In this document: one piece after another, positions 30,701 through 38,900 of the stretch | How positions within the stretch are numbered: the first letter of the stretch is position 1 | Layout: the number at the start of each line of letters is the position of its first letter | Origin: Marinoscillum furvescens DSM 4134 | GTDB lineage: Bacteria; Bacteroidota; Bacteroidia; Cytophagales; Cyclobacteriaceae | Direction of reading: 5' to 3' | Assembly (NCBI RefSeq): GCF_003386095.1 | Contig: NZ_QREG01000005.1 | Location: 84,948 to 148,947 of the forward strand | DNA: 64,000 nt | Translations under genes and position numbers: made by a program | Notes under the pieces: generated by a model | Databases searched by the model: none | What the model saw: only the letters and a program-made list of their open reading frames with translations | What the model was told of the DNA's origin: nothing

Positions 30701-31607
30701 CAATTGGACATTAGAGAAAGAAGGGAATATTACCCTTGCAGGTACTGTAGTGGTGAATGACCAGGGAACCCCTTTTACTGCTGGATCTGTGTCAATCAGC
30801 TCCATTGTTAACGGTCAACCTAAATCATTTACAGCCTCACTCAACTCACAAGGAGAGTTTTTTATCGAGGTGCCAGTTGGTTTGCATACGGTTTTCATAG
30901 TGTCTCAGGATGCTAACTATCAAACTACTTACTTCGGTAATACTGCAAATTTCCTACAATCGCTGGCAGTATCTTATGACTTTCCGAACATGCAGATTCA
31001 GATGGTGCCTAAAGGAGCCAGTCAAATGACCGGAAAAGGAAGCGTTTCGGGAAGAGTGGTAAGGTCAACAAGTGGTGGCGGTCGTATAGTGACCGGGAGG
31101 ATTTTGGAAGGTGAAGGCATTCAAGATGTGGGGGTATCGCTGATCCGCACCTCTGATGAGCAGCTCATGACTACCGTCACTACAGATGCCAATGGAGACT
31201 TTGAAATTACAGGCATACCTGCTGGTGATTATCGCCTGGAATTGGCATTAACTGGAATCGAGGCGGATCTCGAAGGCTCCTCCTTCACCATGGATGAGGA
31301 AGGTACACCACTAGAAATCTCTGCTGCTGTGAGTGAGGAAGGTATCTCCTTCGTGGTAGAAGAAATACTGGGTGCAGCGGATGAGATTGCTTTGGAGGTC
31401 TATCCAAACCCTGCTACAACATTCGTTAAGGTAACGGTACAGGGAGCGGCTACTCTCAGACTGATGGATGTACGTGGTGTAGTAGTGCAGGAGCAAAACT
31501 TCACAGACCAGACCGAGCTAAATGTGGAAAGCCTCAAAGCCAATATCTACTTCATGGAGATTCGAAGTGGATCGGGCACAGCTATCCGCAAGCTCATCAA
31601 ACAATAA
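24789..31607 (+). CDS. Giant T9SS-secreted surface protein 1 (propeller, Ig-like and GLUG modules)
   Basis: About 2272 residues. After signal peptide MKTMKYYLSALLIGVATVLSAQ come seven FG-GAP-like blades (each near FGxSVSLSADGxVxAVGAP; to about 26040), eleven Ig-like modules (26057-29360, mostly ending DxxGNxN...YDxTAPTV), a GLUG-type segment opening GGEGTTASPYQIANKADF (29365-30720), a beta-sandwich with a carboxypeptidase-regulatory-like repeat (GDFEITGIPAGDYRLEL) and a type-A T9SS tail (VYPNPATTFVKV...GTAIRKLIKQ). It should cross the outer membrane by T9SS and act as an adhesin. The start is ATG 24789; ATG 24747 would put 14 charged residues before the signal peptide. A double hairpin follows the stop. 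Exact ligand unknown. Confidence 0.88.
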   Translation: MKTMKYYLSALLIGVATVLSAQEQWVQIGTDFIGADNEGLGTSISLSSDGTVMALGASSANSSMGLVRVYQKSGLSWTQVGSDLIGDNTSDSFGFSVSLSADGTVLAVGANTSDLHYDDFAPSGYVKVFELSGGAWVQKGSTLNASSNSENFGNSVSLSADGQVMAVGAPGYNSTAGATRVYKWSGSAWVQIGTDIVASQSETLGTTVSLEVSATDSVLVVGSPAYESVTSSFDNAGRIQIFRYADGSWGGSWSGAQEIIGAPHDVLGQSVAVSADMERVVAGAPQDFYGFDPYYGYVKVYEYNAGTWQMLGDSIPSLTGEGALIEADEFGKAVGISADGSRVIIGAPTTVTDISPNGRVEIHEWNGVDAWVKVLDSIAGPTPTGFGTSVAIAGAGEIVAAGAPSYGSMATGFAQVYEQKVPDATAPTVSITSSVADTTNAGTFPMTVTFSEDVTGFVLDDVTVTNGTKSNFAAVSGSEYTFDVVPSAEGDVTTAIAAAVARDLNGNANEASNSLIINYDITAPTVAIENAPTAINDAAFTVTFAFSEVVSVFESADITLTNATLANVQTVNDSTFTADITADGQGDISIDVAAGGVTDAAGNANTAATTVSVSYDVAAPTPGMEIPQKIPARGVDAVIAFTDDGFNSSEEVVGFELSDLTLTNATASDLAPFEGIPHSYLFKITPTGTEDITLEVAAGVVTDLAGNANLGTGVITLLFDDETPPTVTVDSIFTNNQNPALTGTIDDPEATVKVIVNEQVLSATNGGNGFWSVAAGSLAADLAEAEYTVKAFATDATENKSDTVSGFLDIDLTDPDVFFANGLYSEPVGFDQPVNVEPLIVKVIFADGFEVLGGIYQEMEGFTRSDITITGDTISTAMSPAQNEASYFLSIDLDNPDVNKEIVIDIPAGVAFDRAGNPNKAGTVTITYDVTGPQITAFEATGATNAATIPMVITFDEKTRGLEASDFAVTNATIEALATDFDSLSYTFNVVPVAEGTVTVQLPKDSVEDVLGNLNAAASDILSFIYDVTAPSAEVSFTTDTTNVSPLVATITFSEAIDLVADSLTITGGSVASLTSTDNITYTAEITPEAPADAANTGYEVSVALEAGKVADAGGNLNTESAQAITVFDDVAPVVRFVGFTNQPIVSASGVFGGFIRFSEYKNVTLAEEHFTVVGGTFQFQAEDWDSDGQMDYGLEVTPNEGVEQVVITVAAGVVTDAAGNTNAAKNFTVAIDNVAPTVVISSTANDPTNASPIPLTLTFSEKVTKRGGFILSAPGFNMNELATEDSIVYTADFTPVAIDSEVTLSFGVGQGFFADLAGNESTLSETFKLKYDGKAPVLTIDAPVAVNSTDPFTVSFSFDEPVASLDATNVTIGNGTLGAITASGNMYSAQVTPASAGDVSIAVKDYTDLAGNTVATATTKNVKFDTERPTITLQDAPAEVYVLDPVTIMIVTNEDVTGFALEDIQVTNASKSDFVSESATTFRVTVTPAQSGIVSLSINENAFTDLAGNGNQAFSKSIDAVRLYSGGEGTTASPYQIANKADFILLTKRSKDWGKVFAQTANIDFKGETFVPITTFSGSYNGGGFELANFVVRDEGTGFALSRSLIGTIESEAQVINLTISNNYSNIEGEFGVLAKRCLGLVEGVSFKGNIRVSESNPLNGLGALVLELDGSGLINQCDVYADISVSGKDTHCDVGGIVSRISSTNAKVYNSSTDGTINVYTSDSGIIHIGGIASSNSGVIEGSSSSMNLYGSSSREDAHVGGIVSINRETGKVKTAFTSGSIKALGQLGVNLGWIRYYESYSAGLVSLNHGLIENSYSSSHVEGSYSGGLISINYASGKIKSSFSIGSIVTATGGPLVDSNKGEILDCYSWSSLTGNLGSVMVGNSTEGLIKNCYSITRPPEMSIGAKRGSSIGSFMLSITGDEEPHNEAELKTQTELRTHETFKDAGWDISQASGTVWRHTPLAYPYHNWTLEKEGNITLAGTVVVNDQGTPFTAGSVSISSIVNGQPKSFTASLNSQGEFFIEVPVGLHTVFIVSQDANYQTTYFGNTANFLQSLAVSYDFPNMQIQMVPKGASQMTGKGSVSGRVVRSTSGGGRIVTGRILEGEGIQDVGVSLIRTSDEQLMTTVTTDANGDFEITGIPAGDYRLELALTGIEADLEGSSFTMDEEGTPLEISAAVSEEGISFVVEEILGAADEIALEVYPNPATTFVKVTVQGAATLRLMDVRGVVVQEQNFTDQTELNVESLKANIYFMEIRSGSGTAIRKLIKQ
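26057..29360 (+). repeat. Eleven tandem Ig-like modules inside giant protein 1
   Basis: About 11 modules of roughly 90-115 residues, most starting APTV or similar and containing VTFSE, a DVTVTN-like strand and a DxxGNxN turn. Modules 4 and 5 are divergent. Copies differ widely at DNA level, so this is an old protein repeat, not a recent tandem duplication. The modules are acidic and rich in Asp/Asn turns, which suggests calcium-stiffened rods by analogy with other bacterial Ig-like adhesins. Confidence 0.75.
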
Positions 31608-31617
31608 CTGAGGCGGC

Positions 31618-31669
31618 AAAACTGTATCTACAGTTTTGAGGGGCTGTCCGGGATGGGCAGCCTTTTTTT
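31618..31669 (+). terminator. Double-hairpin terminator after giant gene 1
   Basis: Two hairpins in a row: AAAACTGTA with TACAGTTTT (31618-31637), then GGCTGTCC with GGGCAGCC (31642-31662, one G-T pair) followed by TTTTTTT. It separates the giant gene from cutC. Confidence 0.85.
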
Positions 31670-31767
31670 ATGCTATAGACTTAGACCAATACCTTAGCAG
31701 CTGCGGATTACTAGTATGTTTGTGTTGATATTTCGGTTTAATCTAATATGGAGCAAAGGGCTTTCTT

Positions 31768-32511
31768 ATGACCAAAAGACTGTTAGAAGTATGTATTGAT
31801 TCGGTAGCATCGGCCGTGGCTGCAGAAAAAGGAAGAGCAGATCGTGTAGAGCTTTGCGCCAACCTGGTAGAAGGCGGCACCACTCCCAGCGCCGGCATGA
31901 TCCAGGCGGTTCGCAGTGCTATTACGATTGACCTGCAGGTGATGATTCGGCCCAGAGGAGGTGACTTTCTTTATACCCCAGAGGAGCTAGACGTCATGAA
32001 GCGTGATATCCAGATGGCCAAAGATCTGGGAGCCGATGGGTTGGTTTTTGGCTGCCTGACCGCAGATGCTGAAGTAGACAAACTCGTGCTAGCTGATTTG
32101 ATTGGTCAATCAAGGCCTCTAAACGTAACTTTTCACCGGGCGTTTGACATGGTACAAGATTGGAAAAAAGCCCTGGAAGACCTGATTGACCTGGGGGTAG
32201 ATCGGGTGCTTACCTCTGGCCTGGCACCCGATGTGATAGAGGGGGCGGTAACGCTGGCCAACATCGTGAGCCATGCGCAGGGCCGAATAGCTATCCTGCC
32301 GGGAGGTGGTGTGCGTGATTACAATATCAGGGAGCTTCTGCAGCGTACGGGAGCAAGCGAAGCACATGTAAGTGGCAGAAAAATCGTAGACAGCCAAATG
32401 AAATACCGCAACGCCAATATCCATATGGGAGCTTTGCAAGATGCGGAATACTGCACGAAAGTGACAGATGAAAAAATGATTAGCACCTTCAGAAAGCTTT
32501 TGGATAGCTAA
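31768..32511 (+). CDS. cutC: CutC family protein
   Basis: A 247-residue cytoplasmic TIM-barrel protein of the CutC family. Family phrases include MTKRLLEVCIDSVASA, DRVELCANLVEGGTTPS, MIRPRGGDFLYT, FHRAFDM and RILTSG-like VLTSGLAPD. CutC was named for copper homeostasis in E. coli, but its direct role in copper handling is disputed and the enzyme activity is unsettled. Length is normal. It sits alone between the two giant surface-protein genes, with the terminator at 31618-31669 upstream, so it probably has its own promoter in the 98 bp before the ATG. Confidence 0.93.
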   Translation: MTKRLLEVCIDSVASAVAAEKGRADRVELCANLVEGGTTPSAGMIQAVRSAITIDLQVMIRPRGGDFLYTPEELDVMKRDIQMAKDLGADGLVFGCLTADAEVDKLVLADLIGQSRPLNVTFHRAFDMVQDWKKALEDLIDLGVDRVLTSGLAPDVIEGAVTLANIVSHAQGRIAILPGGGVRDYNIRELLQRTGASEAHVSGRKIVDSQMKYRNANIHMGALQDAEYCTKVTDEKMISTFRKLLDS

Positions 32512-32686
32512 ACCTTGCAAGTCTCCAGGAGGTGTAATTATCTATATACCGAGTGCAGGGTTTAGCTTGTCAGACGGCATCAAGCATCGACACTTTTATG
32601 GGCTATTTAGTGACCAAAATCGAGCGGCACGGATGCCGGGTGCGAGGTTGTTTTGGGTGATAATCGGTAAATCTGGCCATGATCTG

Positions 32687-32757
32687 TGTCAAACTCATAC
32701 AAAAACTGGTCAAACTCAACATTTTTTAGTCTCGGCACCATTTCCCAACTATATTTC
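32687..32757 (+). promoter_or_regulatory. Shared LytTR-like direct-repeat element and promoter of giant gene 2
   Basis: Second copy of the 41-bp element (32687-32727), identical to 24605-24645, again with GTCAAACTCA twice at a 21-bp interval (32688 and 32709) and with CTATATTT starting exactly 21 bp after the block (TATATTTC at 32750-32757). Sequence outside the block and this box is not conserved between the copies, so selection on the site is more likely than a recent duplication of the region. Confidence 0.65.
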
Positions 32758-32851
32758 CTGAGTGTAATTCCACCTTGGAATAGTTCTATTATGATAATGA
32801 TTAACTGTTTTAATCACTCAACCGCTCAATTATCCACTATGTTGGATATTT

Positions 32852-32890
32852 CCCTGCCGCTGCGATCAGCCGGCAGGGTGCTTTTCTTTT
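32852..32890 (+). terminator. Terminator-like hairpin in the leader of giant gene 2
   Basis: CCCTGCCG (32852-32859) pairs perfectly with CGGCAGGG (32871-32878) around an 11-nt loop, followed by TGCTTTTCTTTT. It lies downstream of the proposed promoter and ends 25 bp before the ATG at 32915, so it could attenuate transcription of an 11-kb gene. It is too far from cutC to be its obvious terminator. Confidence 0.6.
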
Positions 32891-32914
32891 ACAACCGCTA
32901 GACATATTACTGCC

Positions 32915-35900
32915 ATGAAAAAATTTATCCTGACCTGTTTACTGATAGCCACTACCATTGGGTTGTCTGCTCAAAAATTTCACGAGACGTTCACCCGCAA
33001 CGATATGAGAGGATGGTATATCCAGAACAATACCTATCCCCCTGCCGCTTATAACAACCACTGGGCCACTTCCGGGCTCGCGGAAGGGTATATTGGACCA
33101 GAAAGCGATAGTGATATCCCTGGAGAGTTGGCTCAATTTTTTGCTTACAATCTTCTCATGCGATTTCTGCCCTTTTCGGAATACCTGATGGGGTATTTTC
33201 AATGGGACTATAACTATGCGTCTGTTGGCTATACGGAAGCTGACAGGGACGGTGCGCAAATCAGTAAATGGTTGGTGTCACCAGTGATAAAGGATGTCAA
33301 ACATGGTGATGTTCTAAAATTTCGAACGAAGGCACTCAGTGTGAGTATGAAAAATCGTATCGCAGACCTTGCAGACTTCAACCTACAAGGTGTAACCAGC
33401 TGCAATCGTCCCAACAGACTAGAGATTAGACTAGCCATAGCCGATGACGATGGGCCAACCTTGGGCAGAGCCGTGGATGCTACTGGTGATTTTGGGATTC
33501 TACTGAAGGTAATCAATGATGGCTTGACGGTAGATGGTTATCCTACCAACTGGACTAATATCGAAGTTCCCATTGTGGGGCTGCCTAAAGGCCAGCTGCA
33601 CAACGTTCATATTGCCTTCTGGTATCGATACGACAATGGAGGCTATGCAAACTGTCGTGTGAGGAAGAAATTGCCTCCACTGGAAGAGGCACTGGCAATG
33701 GCGGCACTGGAAAAAGCCAAGGATATAGCGATTGATGGATTGGAGAGCCAGATGAAAAAAGCTCCTATCGGCAAAATTTACCAGGCTGCTACACTGGGGC
33801 TTGATGCCTATGAGGTTGCTACACAAAATCAGGTTGGTTGGAATGGGTCTTTTATAGGTATAGATGATGTCCAAGTGGTATCCGGTTCAAATATTTACAT
33901 AATTGAGGATGGGTATCTATTTGGAGGTCCCAATTATGTGCATTATCCTGGAGATGGAATGGGCCGAACGGCGAAGTTTGGATTTCAGGGCAGCATGGAG
34001 TGTCCCTCAGATTTGCCTTATCCCAAATCGAAACTGCTTGAAGTAATTAACGAAAGCAATGAGTCTATTGAACTTCACCCAGAACTGCAGCGAATTCATG
34101 TTTCAGACGACTCATACCCTGATAAAGATCTCATAATGACCGTGGGGGATCGTGACAATGACAACATCCTGCTTCCGGGAGAGGCAATGTCCGTCAGGCT
34201 TACTCCTAATGATTCTGCTATGTCTTTGGGCACGTATAGAGGAGTCGTGGCATTCCGTAAATATCCTATAAATGGTTCTCCTGTATGGGATCGAGTTTAT
34301 ATTGAATACACAAGGGATAAACCCAAGCCTGTTAAGTTGAAATACAAAAATTGGCCTCAGTCTTTTCAGTTGAATGAAAACGGCTTTTTAGATGTAGACC
34401 TCAAAGAAGTATTTGATGCTGGCTCTGAAAATTATTGTGGTGGACCAGAAGGGCTCAGTTTTAGCCTGTCCCGGCCAAATCGCAGAGAAGGTCACTCTAG
34501 TGGGAGATTCATCTGCGCTGACGTGGGAGAATACATGTGGAACTTTCGGGTCTACGATCAGGAAACGAATAGTTATGACCAAGGGGAGGTCAAAATCAAA
34601 ATCTCGATACCTACCCCTGAAATAGCCGAAGGACATGAGCAGACTTACTACCTCAAGCCCCATGAACGGGCAGTCCCCCTGGAGGAGCTGACCAAACCAG
34701 GGATTACCGGAACTTGCAACCCGGAGGTGGTTTTATCTTCGTATAAGACGCCCTACGGAAAGGTGTTTGACTTTACCAATGGAGTCGGCGGTGTAGGTAC
34801 TTACGAGCTGGAGTGGACATCTGCTGGCTTGGCTGACATTCCGGCTCATGGGAAATCTACCTTGCATGTAATAGATACTATAAAACCAGAACTTGACCCT
34901 GACTGGGTATTTCGAGGAAATCCTATTCTGATCCCTTTCACTTTCAAGGTTCCGGGAGCTGAAGGTTCTTTCATAAAAACCCATATCGAGGGCTCTGACC
35001 ATTTATTAGCCAAAGGAAAGGATAACGTCAAAATCAGTCATTATGAATACTCCACTCCTTTTTATCAGAATGGAGCTTGGGTGAGAAAAATACCTTTTGA
35101 TTGTGCTGATGCTGGACAGGAGCACCCGGTCACTGTGCGGATATACGATATCTCAGGAAATTACACGGATTTCGAACGGACCATAAAATTTGCTTCTCCT
35201 GACGAGCCAGTAGCACGAGACATACGTGTGGATTTGGATCCGAAAAAAGGAGTGGCGTATGTGACTCCAGAGGATTTATTGGAGAATGGTGCAGACGGCA
35301 TTTGTAGCATAAGCAATGCCTATGTGACCAAATACGCATTTTCTTGTGAGGATGTAAATCAAACCATAGCAGATACGGTGTATTACACGCTTGATGGAGC
35401 TGAACGCTTTGCAGTAGGCACGGTTACGGTCAATGAATATTCACAACCGGCTGTATGCGAGGATACCGTTTATTTATCTGTACCAGCAGACGCGCTTGAT
35501 TTCAAATATCAGGTAGACCCAGTATTGTCCTCAGTCTGTAGCGACCAACTCACCTGGTCTTTCAAGTCCGCAGGTTCTTCAGCATACAATGACAATGCGG
35601 TATCTGGCGGGTCAATACTTAGAGATTTTGCGCCTGGTATCAGCCAAATCAACCGAACTACAGAGTACCTGGGGCAGACCTACACTTGTGAGCAGGTATT
35701 GGTAGTGGTAGATACTATTCCTCCGGTATTGATATCCACACCTTCAGACGTGCAGTTGGCTTTACCATCACTGAATGGTGCGTGTACCAGGGATTTTGAG
35801 ATCACCAATCCATTCAAAAACGGAACCCACACTACTTGGACATACGAGCTTACAGGTGCCACAGAGCGCACTGTTACGCTGCAGGGGCGCCCGGCTTTTG

Positions 35901-38900
35901 ATGCCAATGTGTGGAATGAGACCGAATTCTTCAATCCCGGCATCACCAATGTGAGAATCTGGTCTGTTGACAAATCAGGCAACACCAATGAGGTGTCTTA
36001 TAAGGTGGATCTTTATGTACAAAGCTCCCCGGCTCCTTCAGTGGTGGCAGAAGAGCTAAACGTAAGTGTGATCGAAGGAAACTTTGATGGAGAAGTGCTG
36101 GAGTTTCCAATTGAAAGTCCTGTGAGTGTTGTTTGTGATCAGGTTGATTACATGTGGTACTACGAAGTACGTGATGCCTATCAGGGTACTATTCTTTATG
36201 AGCAAGACTCTATTTCTCAAAACTCAGGAGCTAATATCCCATTGAAGGTAGGTCCTGCCACCAATCAAACCTATTTCAGAACGGTGCATTTGGGCTACCA
36301 TGAAAAAGACTATGGAACCAAGACCTACACCTACCATCATACGGTACAGGTAAGAGACTCTGTGACAAAAATAGCGTGTCCTAAAAGTGTGGTTGTGGAA
36401 AACACCGATGACATAAACTATACCTACCAATACACCCTGGCTCCGAAGAAAGCTTTGGCAGCCGGTGGGTATTGGGGATATGTTGTGAAAGGCGCCACGT
36501 TTTTATCATCGGAAGCTTCTCAGTCGGTCACCTATAATTCTAACCAGACCATTGCGCTTGGAGAGGTGGCACTGGAGGGTTACCCGAGCTTAGCATATGA
36601 TGACTCAGTCACGCTTAATCTCAATAACGGCGTGAATTACATCACCTTGACCTATGTGGAGACCAGTGGCAATATGTCAGAATGTGTCTTTGTGGTAGAA
36701 GTACAGGATGCCACCACTCCGGTGATGACTTGTCCTCCGGCAGATACACTGCATCGCTCGGATGTAGCTTCATGTCTGGTAGATGTAGCAGGTGCGTGCA
36801 CTACTGTTACTGGTTTTACCGGTCCATTCGGCGTATCTAAGCTTAATGTAAAAGGCATAAATGATAAAATTAGATTGCGAAAAGAGCTCGCTCCAGACTC
36901 TATCACTTTTGTCTCCATAAGCAGGGGTATTTCCTTCAATGATATGTACGTGGAGATTCCTATCAATTGCGACGGTACGGTATCATTCGATTGGCAATAC
37001 CAAAGCCAAAGTGGAGAGTATTTCAGGCCTTTTATCATCAAAAACGATTACGATAGGTTCAAGTACTCTCAGAACACACCCGCAGGGTTTGATGTAGCGA
37101 GTAAGGCGATTCAAACTGGAAGCTTTTCGCAAACGGTAGTTGAGGGGGACCGAATTTTCATCGGGCTGACAGAAGGTGGTGTGGCCGAAGGCTATTTTAC
37201 GATAAAGAATTTCTCAGCACCAAATGCAGACCTCAGTGCAGTAATAGAGCAGCCTGTATTCACCGAGAACCCTTCTTTGTACTTTAGTACCAATGCATTC
37301 ACTTCGTATCCGGTGGGCACCCATGAGGTGATGTACACACTGAAAAACCTCAACAACGGGAATGAGGTGTCCTGTACGCAGCAGCTCGTGGTGATCGATG
37401 ACTTTGAAACCGAGCTAGCATGTATGGACACCACGTTGGCGCTCAACGCCTATGGCAAAGCCCAGCTGATTGCTGATGACATCATCAACTCATGCTTCTC
37501 TGTTTCGAACATTACGTTGAGTCAAACTGAATTTGATTGTTCGGACCTGGGCGTGAACCAGGTGACGATTTCAAGTGTCAATTCAGCGGGTGATACGATT
37601 TCCTGTACGGCAAATATTACCATCATTGATCAAATAGCTCCCAGACTGTTAAATCAGGTCGTTTACATCGACTTACCTGCTTCGAATACGGTAACCCTGT
37701 CAGATTCAGTGCTGACAAGCTATTTTGTGGATAACTGTAAAGTTCAGTCTGTTACTGCTTCACAAACTACATTCGATTGCGAAGATGTAGGCACCAGAGA
37801 ACTCTCCCTCACCGCTTCGGATACCTCAGGAAACGAAATCAGTGTGAAGGTGCTGGCCAAGATTAAGTCATCGGCACTGAAGTTTAACGACTTAAATGAA
37901 ACGTTTGAGGTGTGTGCCGGTGAGCCACTACAGCTTACTTCTCCATTCAGCGACCCGGATAATCCGGTCGATTTTATCTGGCAGATGAAAGATGTCAATG
38001 ACTCCATTGGTATCTGGGATTACTACAGCTGTACTTCCGGTGTAGAGATGATCAAAGGTTCGTATGGGCATAGACTCTTTCTGGTAAAGACTGGCGATCT
38101 CGAAGGACTTTACACCGTCTACAAAAAATCTGGCACTTCAGATTTGTTTTTTGCAAAGCTCAATACCATCACCGACAAATGGGAACCCGCACTGAAGCGC
38201 CTGTCTGTTACTCCAAATGCATGGTCTCCGCGAGATCAGTTATATCAATTGGATGCCTATCCTGATGGTGATTTATACATTGTTTTTTCTACAGGAGACC
38301 AGCTCAAAGCCTACAAATGGGCCAAACATACAAATGACTGGCATGTGCCTACAGCAGAATATGATCCATTCCAATCCCATGGAGACAATTACTTCAACTC
38401 CATTTCTTTGAATGATGGATTCTTGTTTGGTGCAAGGTATGATGGTGGAATCTATGCAGCACGTCAAGGATTAAATGTCAACTTCCTATTTGAAGCTGAA
38501 GAGAGAATTCATAAAGCTACCAATGGAAATGATCTGACCATCAAGAGTAGTAAAAACTTACTGATCATCCGGCATGAATCACAGAACCAGCTGAGGTGGG
38601 TAAACCATGATAGTGAGGGGTACATCACTTCGGTAGATACGCTAAATACTGATCCTACATCCAACAGTTCCACTTTTATGCTGGCATCCTGGAATGGAGA
38701 CATTTATGTGGCTTTCAAAGCGGCTTCTGGAAATATGAAGGTTTCCAAATACCTTGGAAATGATTCCTGGTCAGACGTGAGCTCAGGTCTGGGTACAGAA
38801 GCAATCAATGTGTTGGACATCAAATCAGTAGGAAGTAAGCTTTACGCTGTGGCGTCTTCAAATACTGAAATGAAAGTTTACAGTTTCAATGGATCGGTAT

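Larger units (their letters stand above)
32512..32914. other. Long regulatory gap upstream of giant gene 2
   Basis: About 400 bp without a convincing gene. It holds the 41-bp shared element at 32687-32727, a -7-like box at 32750-32757 and a strong hairpin with a T-rich tail at 32852-32890. The first 170 bp show nothing recognisable. The implied 5' untranslated leader of giant gene 2 is about 150 nt. Confidence 0.5.
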
